From the NCBI RefSeq assembly GCF_018691265.1, contig NW_024881316.1, positions 28,889,319 to 28,953,318 on the forward strand: DNA of 64,000 nucleotides. The letters are read 5' to 3'. Below are positions 24,701 to 39,700 of the stretch, in pieces. The notes beneath the pieces were generated by a model. The model was given only the letters and a program-made list of their open reading frames with translations. It had not been told where the DNA came from and did not search any database. A program made the position numbers and the translations under genes. Each line of letters begins with the position of its first letter. Position 1 is the first letter of the stretch. This DNA comes from Tyto alba. Its lineage: Eukaryota; Chordata; Aves; Strigiformes; Tytonidae.

Positions 24701-27700
24701 CAGAGTAATAATGTCCCAGCCATCAGAGAACCTGTATAAGATGTTATTCAGCATATGGACAGGGAGATCGCTAAGCGTAAGACCATTGTTGACTTGCTGA
24801 AAATAAGAGTTGAAAACTTTTAACTACAAAAACTTGACACTATAAGGTACAAATCAGATTCTTACTTTAGAGGTATCTCAAGTCTCAGTTTAGTTTGTAC
24901 AAAACCACTGAGTAATATCTATGGTTAATTCTGTGACACTGTGACTATTTGGCTACTGTTATTCCCTAACTGCTGTCGTTGAAAACTTAAATGACTACAG
25001 GCACAGAGACAGCCACAGACTATAGCTTTATAACTTACAGCTTTCCTAGTGTTAAAATAAACATATCCTAAATTCTTTATTTAAATTTCAAATAATTTAA
25101 AAACACTTCTCAGAAAATAATTCAAGAGTATGCAGTCTTGAAAACTATGATGCATTCAGTTCCAGCTTTGTGAGAAGTGTGTTAAAACCCTAACTATAAT
25201 AGAACTATGAACCAATTATAAATAATTTGTAGGATAACTACAGTTTCTCAATTTTTATTAAGAAACAGAGCACGTGTCAATTTGCCTTGAAGACAACTAA
25301 AGTACAGAATATAGGACTGAAGAGCTGAAGTACAGAATGAAAACATTATGAAAGTCAGAGGCAGAAGAAGGTTCATTTCTGAAGTCCAGAGACAGTTCCT
25401 CTCATGTGTAAATAAGGAATTGTGCAGGGGGTGACAAATCAGAGCACTGAGAAAGCTTTCACTGAGAGCATGCACCTCTGCTGAACTTTCTTTTCAACAG
25501 GGTACATCCATGACTGAATCTGGAGCCTCTCCAGCCAGGTGGGACAAAGCCCAGCATGGTTGGCCACAGCGTCCATCCCAGCTGCGAGGGAGGGAGCGTG
25601 GGCAGCTGCCAGCCCTGCCGAGCACAGCCCCTGTGCTCCATCAGGCTCTCGCCTGTGTCCGTTTATTTCAGTCATTCATCTCACTTACAGACTAGACTTT
25701 CCATAGTGTCATCTGTTATAAACACCTCTGGGACTGTTGTTCTGTTCAGGAGTACACGAGCATTACAGATGCGAGATTTCTCATCAGTTATTACAACCAA
25801 CAGAGAACCGCTCAGACAGAAGCGGCACGCTGGAAAGAAACAAAAGCAGCAACTGCCATGTTTCCAAACTGTCTATGCTGTCGTTGCTTGGCATATGAAA
25901 ACTGCTGAGATTGGGCTCCCCGTTTCTCCTTTCCATTCCAAAAATAGCTGTTTTATTCAGATACCGAGCACATACAGCAAGGACAATTTCAAAATTTCAC
26001 AGCGGAAAGCAAACAAATGAAACAGTTGTATGACTTTACTGTAAGCAATTTCTTGCAGCATTTATTCCTCCAGGAATAACACAGACAGGTTAAAAAAAAT
26101 TGCCTGCTTATCAGAAGTTTCCATTATAAAAGCCTGGAACACTGCATACCACATGCTTTGAACCAAGTCGCATGATTGGAATCCAGATGCTGAAGTCGTT
26201 ATTCTTTTTTTTTTTTACAAAATGCAACTATGCTAATGAATAAAGCTGTAAAATTGCTACTCGAATCTTCAATTTTTGTTTTCTTGATCCACCTCTACAA
26301 TTCTTTTTAGATTTTTATTCTTTCAGTAGTAGAACATTTAATTTGGAATTAATAATTGGTATTTTTTTCCATCTGTATCTGACAATCTAGAGACAAACAT
26401 TTTGAAGTTTATTTGGGTGAGAAAAACAATTATATCTGTACATCTCTCCTACAAACCAGCAGTGCAGGCACTGTAGCAGCCCTCATTAGGAAAGAGCTAC
26501 TGAAACGTTACAAAACTAAGTTGATTCCATTTCATTAATTTCATATTACATCTTAAACAGTTTTTAGAGAAGTATTTGTTCACTTACAAATCATAAACCA
26601 ATGTTCAATGTAACTCCCCTCCCCAATCTTTTAGCATTATTTAATAATGTACCTTGTTCATCTGAAGGTTTTTTAGTTGCTGTTGCCACAGAAGGATAGT
26701 TTCTAATCGGCAAATCCAAATATTGATGTTCCCTACCAACACGGATTTTCCTACTCCCCTAATCAGTATACGGAGAGTAGAACTCAGATCCTGTAGAAGA
26801 TCTTTGATTAATCGTGGATTATATTGGTCTTCCATGACTGGAAAACAAAACCAAAGTTGTATTTGGTTTGTTAACTGAGTTAATCAAGCTAATACAGTTA
26901 GCTCAAGCTAATCAAAACTTTTTAGATTAACTCATTACAACTCAACTGTCTGTGTACAAATAGCTGCCCATTCCTACCATTCCATTCATTAATGCTGTTC
27001 TGTAAGTGCAAGATCAATAATTAACAATTTCACAGGCAAATGTGAAGTAACATTTCATGCTATGCATTTAATAAACTTAATGATGAACAACTAGTTATAA
27101 ATCCGATTTCTTCTCTTCAAAGATGATAGTATTACATCTCCATTTAGTGTGGTTACTAGAAATATTTTTTTTCCAATATTATGTAGCCTTTTTTTTTAAA
27201 TAAACAATAAAGAAAAGCAGTTATGTACATCATGCAAACTGAAAACCAAATGTAGCTGGTCTAAAAGCTTTCACATTTCATAAAGATTATAATTTAATAG
27301 TAACCAATAGTTTCTGAATAGAATCTGTTTGTCATTTAATGTCATCATTTTGTTTCAATAGACATGATTCAATAATCAAGAGAAAACAACTTATTGACAC
27401 TGTGGGATGGGAAGCATGAAACCTTTCACTAATATGCTATTGCTTTGTCTTGCAGTGTAAAAACAGTAATAAAGCTAACAAAAAAAAGTAAAATCAACTG
27501 ATAGCTTAATCACAGCTATTAAATCTAAACAAGCAGATTACATAACCTTAGGTCTCACCCTTCCGCACAATTTTGTCCAAAATGTTAAAGTAGTTCTTCT
27601 GTGCTGCACCACTCAGTGAAGTTAACTGGGATTTTGCAATTAACTGCAAAAGCTAGGACAAAGAATTAAAACTCAGAAGAATGACAGAATTAAAGGATGG

Positions 27701-30700
27701 TTTCACATGCATGCTTTCGGTACATACATTCACCTACAACAGCCTAAAGCACTGCAACGGTATCTCATGAAAACATAACTACAGAGTTCAGAAAACGAAG
27801 CAAGACAAATGCAGAAAGCTTTAGGCATTCCCACTGCCATCCCATGAACAACTCATGAGATGAACATTTTCAAAATACTATACAAATACTAGTGTATATC
27901 TCTGTGATAGAGCACGTGCCATATAGTCTCTATAAGCTGTAATGGAACAATGGAGGGAGTCTGTTTTAGAGGCTCACAAATAGAAATGTAGTCTTTGATG
28001 CGGCTGGGTCCTGAACTCCCTGACAGACTTGGTGGCCAGGAACATCACTCTGAACTGATACCAACTACTAGACTTCCAATTTCTGAGTGAAAGTATCATA
28101 CTGGTCAAAACCCATGGTGTGATGGACTTAGCACACTACTTTCTGCTCATGGAGAAGAAATGCCATATTCTACCTAAACTGGGAGGGGAGGGAAATAAAT
28201 CTGTATTACTCCCACATTCAGGTCCCTGGTAAAAGAAACCGTATTAATCTAATAATGAACAGTACACCTACTGTATTAGTAGCTTTCCCTTAACTATATT
28301 ATGAGGGTCTCCTAGCTGTCCACACGTTTCTCTCTGGAACCACTGTGAACAGAACGAGTGGTGAGAACAGTGGGAATGGTCTAGGGGAATAACCAGAGTA
28401 GCTTAAGTTCCTGCTGCACATGAATGCCAAGCTATAGCTGCTAGAGCTTGGCATTCTGCCTTTCTTGATTTGTATCTTGCTATCTTAAATGCAACAAGCA
28501 GAACACACATAAAAGTAACTATCACTGTGTTCATGCATAACTAGGAATAATTCTTGCCATTCTTGCTCCATTCTGACATTTGGCTTTTACATTTTAGATT
28601 CATTTTTGCAGCTGATGCGGACTCTGGCTCTTCAACAGAACATGGTGTCTTAGTATGGAACAGAAGAGTGACTTTGATGTTATGACAGTACTGCAATGTT
28701 TAGAAGTGTGGCACCAAGCTTGACAACTGCGATTCATAACACTGAGTTCAGAACGAGTGTTCTCAACACATCGGAAAGGGAGAGCAGGGAGCCGAAACCC
28801 GCATCCCCTACAGAGGGCTTGAACCACTAACCTGCCGAGCCATGCTTTGTAGGACAGCATCAACTACAGGCACAGAGGGTGAACAAAGATTAAGCCTGCC
28901 AAAAATTATTTCTAACACACTGATTTGACACTAAATTCAACGTTAATTTTCCTTTGGAGGAAGAGAGAATACACCTGATCTCTCCCTGATAATGTTCCTT
29001 CTGGCTTCTCTGCGTGATCCCTGACAAAACATTATGTGCTATGAAAGGAGGAAATAATTCTCCTGATGTATTTAAATACAAGCAATCTATTTATACAGTT
29101 TTTGAGACTAGATATCAGGACCTCTTTCTTGGCATTTTCAAAGCCTTTTAGTTAGAGTAATGGTTTAGAGCACACTTTGAGGTCTCTGGCAGTTTGCCAT
29201 TCAAGCAAGTATGTACATTTCTCTTGATTAATTTAAAAAAATTCAGTTATGTCACTCAGACTAAAGATCAAATCAAAGAAACAAATTCCTCCTAGCTGAC
29301 TGTAATGAAGATTCCAATTTCAGTGGCGGTTAATATGCAAGAATTAAGAGAGTTTTAGCAGGTGCACAAGTACAAGGATCTGACACGTGAGTTCAGTCTT
29401 ACTAATACATGCATAGCCATGGCTTATGTTGTCTACTACAGATTAAAACTCTGAATGGATCAACTGTTTATTCAAAAGGAAACAATTTGGAGAAAGACCA
29501 TCCATATCAAACTCAACGTACCAGACATTTAACAGCTAAGAAACGACCATTCTACTACAGCACAGACAAGTACAGGAAAACAGCTGATCCTGCCTCCTCC
29601 TCCCACTGCCCACCCTAAAGGGGTCCTGGGCTGACATATATATTAACTTTTAATAATGATTAAGAGGTATTCAACTGGAGAATAAAAATAGATCATCTTC
29701 ATGGTCTAAGATCAAAGGAGAGCTATCCAGTACAGCTAGGTATTTAAGAAGTATCTTCTTGATTTGTATCTTGCTATCTTAAACGCAACAAGCAGAACAA
29801 CACACACAAAAGTAACTAACACTGTGTTCATGCATAACTAGCAATAATTCTTAGAGGAGAAGAAATAGGAACTGCTGCACTGCATTAAGTGAGATCTACA
29901 CAAAACATCTCCACCATTAGAAATATCAGGGAAGTAAATGAGAACTTGTATAAAGCAGATAGGCATGGAATGACCTGCTTCTTACACTCGATCTCAGTTG
30001 CAGACTGGCTTAAAACCTGATAGAGCAGATTAAACATCCTTTTTAAAAATCTGTTGCAATTTCACATATTACTGACATCCACACAAATGTTTTGTTAGAT
30101 ACACTACCACAAATGTTTCTCAAGTCAACAAGTTCTATGGCTACACAAAGAGCAGCAGCTGTCACTCATACTGAACACATTTATTAGCAGCTCAGTAACT
30201 TTTAAGGTCTTAGATGTAAAGTTTCTGCACCTATTGAAAAAGTCAGTTTGCCTCCATCACCTCAGAGAAACTAATGCAAAAATATATTTTTGTAATTGTA
30301 AAACATTTCTAAAATTTTTAAAATTTCAAATAAATTCTAAAATGTTAAAAGGATTTTGGAAGTCTGTCTGCTATTCCAAGTTCACCCTAATTTCTTAGGG
30401 TCTACCATTATTCTAGTAGTGGTTTGGATCACAAAGCCAATTTCTGAATTTTAAAGTATTGCTCCTTTTTCAACAATCTTAAGCCTGGCTAACTAAACCA
30501 GCCAGTCAAGCCCAGGCTGGATGGGGCTTTGAGCAACCTGGTCTAGTGGAAGGTGTCCCTGCCTGTGGAAGGGGGGTTGAAACTAGATGATCTTTAAGGT
30601 CCCTCTGAACCCAAACCATTCTATGATTCTGTGATTTTATATCCTTTGGCAAACAGAAGAGAAACTGGTCAATGTGCTTATGTTAGATTTTGCACTTTGT

Positions 30701-33700
30701 TCCAATTAACTGTTCTGAGCAACCCCACTTAGGCACTGCAGCATCTAAAAAGCATGTAAAATTGTAGTTCTGCAGTCATTCTACCTGTTTACCATTCAAG
30801 TGAGGCACTCGAGGTTGACACCATTTACAACACAAATCACCTTTTTAAGGTGCTTTTTTTCCTCCTACTGATTGAGGCTGAAAAGTCTCGGGAAAGATCA
30901 AGGTTCTTGTTTCTGCTCCCAAAACAGCATTAAAAGCAATGTTCTAAACCACATTGCATACCTATACCAAAAAAATCTTCAATGGGAATAACAGGCAAGT
31001 ACCCTAACCACTAGCCTGGTTAGGCCCGGTCCTTGTTTTTCTGGAAGTATAATACATTGTCTCAGTTTCATATGGATGAGTAGAATGTGTTTTCTCTCCA
31101 AATATTCCACAGCCTAGTGGTAAAGGTGCTCTCCTGGTATGTTTATTGAATTTTGATTTGGGTCTTTTCAAGTTCTGGATGCATTCTAACCACGTTATCT
31201 GTGAACAGCCTCACCACTGAACTGAATTCTAGTCCTAATGTGTCTCACATTTTTGAGCTTCACTAGGAGTTGGGACAAAAGCACTTTACTACATCAAGTT
31301 AGACGACAAAAAAACTTGGGGCTGGGGAAAGATCAGTATCTCCCAGAACAGGTATTTCCAAGTGGGCAGCTGGTGAGGCACTGAAGAAATTAAGGCATAA
31401 CCTTACGTGGCTCCCTAAAGTACAAGTTACATACTTTTGGAAAGCAGGAAGACAGCAATGTTGTCCAGAACTTACAGGTTCCATGCACGTATATTTCAAC
31501 TTAAGACCTGACCCAGAGAAGCTAACATAGTGAGAAAGGGACTTTCCAAGAAATCGTGAGATTAGTATATCATAATAGTTTCTATAAACTTCATGTCATT
31601 GCGTTATTTGTAAAATACAACATGCAATAAAACTCATTTCTGGAAGAGAGAAAAAAGAAAAAAAAGGAAGACTGAAAAAGCTGGAGTCTCAAGTTTTAAG
31701 GGATGTTAACAAAGGTAAATGCATATATATCTTGTCCTAGCTTAGATAAGGTGTGCAATGAATCACAGGACTATTAAGAAACTGCAGAACAAACAAACTG
31801 CACAACATTTACACATCAAATATTCTTCTGGAAATTGCTATTTTAAGCACATTTAAGATGAAGTAAAGTATATTTAAGATGTATTACACTTTGCTATTTT
31901 AGGTTGTATAGGAATTATTTTGCCTTTAAAGAGTTTACTACCCAGACTTATGAACAATGACTGAAACTACCATCAGTGTTTTCCTGTAAATACATAGCAT
32001 ACTGGCTGTCACCATCCTTCTCAAGCTATAGGCTTTCATAGAACAATATAACAACTTCTCACCAAAGAAAAATAACTCAGTTTAAAGATGCTTCATGCAG
32101 TATAAATTACAGATGAACAGGCTATTCATACAGTCATAAATCATCAGTTTTTCAGTGCAAAATTATTTCTTTTGTACACATAGGCACATCAGCAAATGCA
32201 TTTTTAAAGTACGCATATAGAGAGCTTACTTTGACCACGTAATTGAACCTTCTGATGTCCTGAATTGCACTTGAAAAGTCTAAGCGGTTAAAAGCTTCTC
32301 CCAAAGTGCAATAGCCATGTCTCTGAGAAGAAGAATAAACACACTTTAAATGAAAGAAACAAATATAAATTTGAGGAAAACATTCAGAAAAGCATTCTGC
32401 CATGCAACTGATGTTTATGTATACCATGCTTCCTGGAAATATATAATGTATCTGAAGACTTATTTAATTTCTTGCAGAACAAATGACAACAGATACGCTC
32501 TTTGGAACTACCAGGTATGTCAGCAATATTACTCAACAGGAAGGCCTTTAAATTCACACTAATCATGAAATCTGCCATCACTGGTATTTGAGCGTCCTGG
32601 GCATCTACTCCACTATTGCACAGATACAATGCTGTGTCACCTTCTCATGGCGATCACACTGCCCATTTGCCTCAGCACAAGGTACAGCTTGTTTGTACAG
32701 CAGTCTGAGCTTACAACCATAAGCATTAACTGACTGCGTTTATGTTCACATTTGAGGGTAAGAACACAGCTACTCACTCCTGGGATTGGAAGGACAAATG
32801 GTCTCAACATCTAGAATTTATTTTCTGGGTGCTAGAAGTTTAGGAACAATTTTTCTTAGGTCCCAAAAGCAAGAGCAATTGCATTTTCTTTTGGTACTCC
32901 TGCACTGGTGTCTTCAGGTGAAAATGGAAGTTTCACAGGCTGTTGTGGAACTACTTAAGACAATAGTAGCAGACCAAAATAATATGGGATCACATAACCT
33001 GACTAATTTTAGAGCCACAAAGCCACACAGGAGCCTTGGAGCAAATATAATGATGCTAGAAAAACCCTATAACTAGTGAAAGGGATATTTGCAGAGGGAG
33101 GGAGGGGATAAATAATTAATTGAAGTTCATTTCTAGACAGACTTCCTCGGTGAATTAGGTGATGACAGTACAACTTAACGTTCCTTTTTGCAACCCAATG
33201 AAAACTTACCTTGGGTGTACCCCAGTGCAATAGGAGACAGTTAACTATTCACTGCAGAGTAGTAGTAATTACTGCCTGCAGGTTAATGACTGAATTCAGG
33301 ATTGTACTGCATGCTCATATCCAAACGTGCTGCATACTTCACAATACGCACAACTTGACTGGCAAATAGCAGTGAATTAACACTTACAGACAACAAAAAT
33401 TTAGTTGAAATTTAAATAATTGTGGCTGTTCTCTGGCTAAACAGTTATCAAAAGGCCATGCCTAAATACATTAATGAGAGGTACATTTCCTTGAACAGCT
33501 GGAAGCAGATTTCTATGAACCCTCAGCTCTACCTTACCCAACGTACCATCATGACAAAATTACTCAAAGAGCATTTCCTATGTCATTTCAGCTATATACC
33601 TGTGTTTGTTTTGGTTTTCTTTATTCTCAGTGCTCTTCCATAGCATGTTTTACATGTTTCTTATCAAGACCTTCCTACTCATGTCATTTTGCCCTAAAAT

Positions 33701-36700
33701 TCAATATGCAGTTTAGAAAAAAGGTTTCCTAGTTGTGAGACAGCCATTTAGAAAATCAAGTAAGATTACCACCTGTAAGGAAAACTAGACCCTCTGTAAA
33801 TTATGTTTTAGATTAGCTTCAGTTGTTGCTCTGATTTTTTTGGTTCAAGTGTGCTCATTTCTGGCTGCTTTTTCATTCTGCTACTTAACTTTTAACTTTT
33901 TACTCAAAGCTTTTGGATTTATACAAGGAATTATTTGAAAAAGATTAGTGATTAATTCTAACCATCCGAGGTTTTTTTTTAATTTAGAAAAGCAAGCAGA
34001 AAAGGTGAATGGTCAATCATTAGGAGACAACAGCAGTGACAAGAATAAGCTAATTTGTACACCAAAATAGTTTGTCCACACTCTGAATGGACAAGAAACA
34101 CAAGAAAATAATCACACATCACTAGTGCAACAACTTCTGCACAAGTAGGTGGAAAAAAAGAAATAATCCCAACATACAGGTTATGAAGGACATCAATGAG
34201 TGATTTTAGGCAATTTGCGTTTTGGTCTGAATGCAATTTGAAAACTCAGCTCAACAACCTTATCATTCAAAACACCATAATGACTGGTGACAGTCTGTCA
34301 TACCCCTTTCCTTCTTACCCTAAATTTGAGATGGCACAAAGGCAAAGAGCATGCTTGAGACTTTTGCAGTAAGTAACTACATGTACCACAGATGAAGATA
34401 AAACTGGGAAAGGGGGATATGAATCTGGTGGAAGGCTTTGTAATACCCTTGAGATGTAGAAGGGCAGCTTCCAGGCCACTGGCCTGCAAGGTGAAGTTTT
34501 CCATGGTCTCCTCTATGTAAGCTCTCTCCACAACACCACTGTCTTCCTGAGTAGAGAACTTGTTATAGTCTCTCAGATCTAAAATGCAAAGCCAACTTCT
34601 GCCTGCATGGCTAGGGGGTCATCACACTCTCCTCCTTTCCTCTCTCCTGGCTGTCATTACTGCGTGGATTAAAGACATCCTCACCGGTGTCCAAGTTCCA
34701 CTCATCCCAGATAACCATAGGAATCAACACAGGAATGAAACTTGAACTTCAAGGCAGTTTATCTCTACATACAGTGGATATATTTTAACTCTTGGCTTTC
34801 CAAGTGGTCATTTCAAGATCTTTAATGTTCCCTTCACAGTTTCATGACACAGTTTGTATCCCAAACTGAAAGCATTTGGGCTTTGTGGAATACAGAGGTC
34901 CTCTTTGTGAAGTTTGAAACTGAAGTTTAACTTACTTATTTTCAAATTTACACCACGATTCCAAAATATCAGGTAGCTGATTTTGCAAATACTTTCAATT
35001 TTAGTTTAAAGACACAAAGTACAGATAGGGACAGATGGGCTAGGAGAAGTAGTGCAAGTTCCCATATCTCTACCACAATGATCCATGTAAAAGTCACTTT
35101 GCTAGCTGCCTTTGCCTTATCATGTGCAGGTGTACTATGTTGCCAATGAAGAGAGAGTTGACTATAACCCCTAAGACCACACAGCACAAACATTTTTTTA
35201 ATATACCATTGGTCAGTTAAGCAGCACAAAGATTGTAGGAATTGACCCACAGCATGCAGGACTTACTTCCCTGGTGCTTTCTTTATGAACATAAATCCAC
35301 TTTTCACGATAAAAACCTAAAATAAAATCAAAATATAAACATTTTTAGGCTTCCACTTTAGGTAATGCCTTCTAGAAAGAAACTGAACAAAACAGACCAT
35401 CCTCAATAAAACGTTTCATAAGATAGGAGAGTTGGTAGAACAGTTTTAATTAAGGGAGTTTATAAAGGTTGAAAAGGATGAATACAAATTCTCAGAAGTT
35501 ACATACTTCTAAAAAATAAAGGAAAAGTTAAATAATTTTATAAATCAAACACAAGAGTTGGCAGATGTAGCACAACTTTTGTCAACTGTGTACCAACAGG
35601 CAATTTCTCCTACAAAACCCCCAAATCTTTTTCAATCCAACAGGCTCTTTGGCACTTAACACAGGAAAGTGCAGAAATGAGCAACCTTTTTGTTCTTGAC
35701 CACTCTGCCCCTCTAATCTATTTTCTTCTGTTAAGGTTCCTGCTCCACATCCACCCAATGAGTTCAACCAGTTGCAGAATACTGCAGGAAAGTCAAATAT
35801 ACAAGGCTAGTAAGCAGACCTTCAGCTTTCGGCAGTCTAGTATATTGTCAAAGGAAAGCATGCTCTTACATACAGCCACTTGAATCTTTCGAAATATTCT
35901 AAGCTCAGACAAGCCTAGGGAGGCTTGCTGTTTTCTGCAAGACCATCTCTGTTAAAATTTTGGGAATAAGCAAATAATAGAGATCATTTCAAGATCAAAG
36001 CATTAGAAATACAAAAAAGTTGCTAATCAACTTACCTTTTTTACCTACTCTACCAAATTCTCTCCTTCAGTGTGTTTACTTGCTGTCGTACACATTTGCA
36101 TTCCAAAGTACAGGTGACTTTTTAAAAATGACAACTGACAAAATGGCTTTCATTTTTTTTTTTTAAAAAGGGACTTTCTTCAAGAAATTCAATACTGATA
36201 AAGTCCTTACCAAGAGCTATAGGTATTATGATAAAATATATTTATTTATGAACTGATTCTGGAGTTATATCACTAAACAGAAGTTGAATTAAACAAAAAC
36301 AAAACAACTGCTTTGGGTAAGCAGCAGCTTCCATAAACATCCAGAAGGATTTAATCTAAAACTAGTCCACAAAACAAAACAGTATCAGAAGAAACTTATT
36401 ATTCAAGAATTACTATTCGTAATGAAGAACCTTTGAATCTTTGGGGGAAAAAAAAAAAAAAAAATAATCACATAATAGATGATCAATGCCACAGTTCAAT
36501 TAAGATGTGTCACTTCTGACATCAGAACTTGTTGCCCATATAGAAGTAAACATAATTCAAAAGGCTACTCTATAAAGAAATATAAATGAATGGGTATTAT
36601 AACATTTTGCTGAACCTGTAAGAGTCTTCTAAAATAAATTAAAAAACACTCAGCCTTACATTGCGAATCTGTGTTATTCCTAAAATGATCTTTCTTCCTT

Positions 36701-39700
36701 TTCTTGGCTGCAAACTCACAATCTTCAGTACCGTATATTTCTTCATCCTCATCATCACCAGTTATGATGCTGAAATAAACACATCTAATTAGAACAGCAG
36801 TGAATATTTAAGATGCATACAGCTTATAATTCTCTTCATTAAGGTCTGACAGCTGGAAAAAAATAATTGTATTTTTAATGACGTTCTTCTACCTGATGTT
36901 CTATAGCAACATATACCTTGAAAGAAGCTGTCTTGTTTTTTCCTTCCCAGTGGGGTTGAATTTTGTATCAAAGTGATTAAATACACAAAAGTATCTTCCT
37001 AATAGTTATCTCCTAAATCATCACTGACACTTAGGAAGGACTACTGAGGAGGCAGTACTAACTGGACAACTGGCTGGCTGCAAAGCTCTGATGTACAAAA
37101 ATTAAATTTGAAATGGACCAAGCCTTGAAAAACTGTGCACACAGGTAAAAGTCAGTGCAGAATTACTGCACATCCTTGCATAGGCAGAAAACCAGGAACT
37201 GAAGACATCTCTCTTACTATTGTCAACTTCGGGGCAAAGAAAGTTTGTATTTTAAGAAATGCCTGAATAACAACACTACATTGTGCAGGTGTCACAGTAC
37301 TGTTTTATCAATGACTTGTACAGCATCAAAGACCATGTGGTCTATCCCTCTCTCCCAGACAGACTCAACTATACCTACCTCACTTCTGATAGTTAACTAT
37401 GTAACCTGACACTGACACTAGTTTACTATGCAACCTGACACTGAGGACTACAACGAGTAATTTTATTTATATATATATAGTGTATGTGTATATATATAAA
37501 AAGAAACAATTTTATAAGTTCTGTTGGATAAACTAACCTTTCTAAAATTCATATATATTTAAAAACTGCCTGTGCTACATAAAGTCTATACAGTTTCATA
37601 AAGTTTTGCTTTCCATTTTTGCAGATAAGGACTAGCAATACAGGCAAGAATGGGTGTTCATTTTTCTAGCAGAGAGAGAAGATACTTCATATGAAGGCCA
37701 GAGTCTTAACAGTTAACCAGAATAACTAAGGATATGTGGTAGAGAAGTTTAACTGTAGGACTATTTATTTCTCTATTATTATTCTTTGACAAGGAAGTTG
37801 TCTACAAAACTCCTCCCATTCATTACTATTTTTTTCATCCTAATTTGCCAGATGAATCTAGCAATGTCAGTTTGACCTTCAAATTGCACCAGCAACAGTT
37901 GACCCCTGTAAAACTGAAGGACACCAGTTTATTCAAAAACAACCTGTATATGGGCATTAAGTGGCAAAAATCAAGTTGTATTACTCTATTGCTACAGTTA
38001 AAATTTTCAAGCTTGAACCATCTGTAAGGGAGAATGACTAAGCAACACTGTAAAAAAAAAAAGCTTTTTTTTTTTTAATTGCTCTAATCAGTAAACACTA
38101 GCTCAGCTTAAAGATACACAAATTGAGAAGACTCAGAACTAGAAAGTTGTTTTCATCTTAGGTTTAAATACTGAAAAAAAGCTAACATACCTCTGCATTC
38201 AGCTAGAGCTCGATCCAAGATGAGGGCATCTTACCATTTTAGAAGCAGATAATAAAGACTCAACAACTTCAATATTCTATGCAACATTGCCAAATATCTT
38301 ATCTGGCCTAACAGCAAGAGAGTTTGGAGAAAAGGAACTGGCAACTGACAAAAGCAGAACATCAACACTGGCAAGTTATTTTGATTATGTAATATTCCAA
38401 TCCATCAGGGGTTTTTTTCCAAAGCTATCATAAAGGAAATACCTCTTTTTAAGCTCACTAAAATTATTAATTTAATGTTTTAGCATATTGACTGCATCAC
38501 CATGTCACACAAATTATTGTAGAATCTGGAAAGTTGCTGCAGAATCAGAAGTAGAGCTCAAAGCTCCCAGACCTAGCTTTACCATCCTAACAACAGATAG
38601 AAGACTAGAGAGATATGGCCAGGTTATTCTGCAATATAATTCAGGCAGAATAGAAACACACCCATTCCAACTGACCCAGTGCAGTGGGGAGAGGAGGGGA
38701 CATGGCATTCCTGAAGGCCTGCTTTAGAAGAGGAAAATTAATCTGGCCAGATTCCTTCTTTTGTTCCTAGCAAGGAAGTATCCTTATAAAGCAATTTAGC
38801 CCAGTAACATACCTGAGGTGATTTAAAGTCCACCTCTGCACATGCACTTGAACTCCACCCCCCCACCCCCCCCAACCTGCTCCAGTAATATGCACTTCCT
38901 CAACAGATAAATGAGCAAGGCAGCTTAAGGACAGTCAATTAATACAAGGAATTGTGAAGATAGAGGGCTATTTCGAACACTTTTGCCTGACATTCAAATT
39001 CACTTGTGACATTCCTAGAATTCTTCATGTCATTTCAGAGAAAATATGAATTTGACTGTTATCCCTGAGGATCTTCTCATACAAGGCTTTATTGCCTCAT
39101 GTTCTGTTCCACTTCATGTGGAGAGTCTCTCCCTGCTTATCTGTAACCAGTAACTAGAAAAACTGTCTCTTACTGAGAATGAAAGCAAGGGACCCACAGA
39201 CATCAGGGGAATGGAACAGAAATACAAGCACTTGCCCATCGACTGTCAGCCTTCCTTACACTAATCTGGAAAGCTGCTTGATGAATAATAAAGCCACTCC
39301 ACCAATTCCAAAAGCGACCCCTGACACTCCAACACCAAGCTGAGATACAAGAAAGCAAATCAAGTACTGCTCGTGTCATATGGTGTAACAGAAGCCTTAA
39401 TTTAATGTTTTTACCACAATACTGCACGTGACATCCAAGTGCACCTGGAAGGATTTAAATACACACATAATACTGCCAATTTACAGCTATTCTTACTGCC
39501 TTGTCTTGATGATGCACTTCACAAAAAATTATTCTAAAGCTTCTTAAAAGCAAAGTACACCGTGTCCTTAGAACTACAATACTCTACATAAAGCATGCAA
39601 GAATTTCAGCTTTTTCAAAAAACTAATTTCATAGCAGTATTTAAATAACCTCTTGCGTATGACACTTAAAATGCTGGAAAACTTGACAGGGCTATCTGAA

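Larger units (their letters stand above)
27653..32229 (-). other. FBXO25 intron 5
   Basis: This 4.6-kb intron holds a duplicated ~95-bp segment (28,461-28,555 and 29,756-29,852), a perfect 12-bp hairpin (28,422-28,456), a CR1 3' end (about 30,500-30,640), and diverged tRNA-like or foldback repeat pieces (28,775-28,845 and 30,969-31,160). Confidence 0.75.

Noticed and set aside
28800..28840. tRNA gene suggested by a B-box-like GGTTCAAGCC
   Set aside because: A-box spacing is wrong and no cloverleaf can be drawn; at best a SINE fragment.
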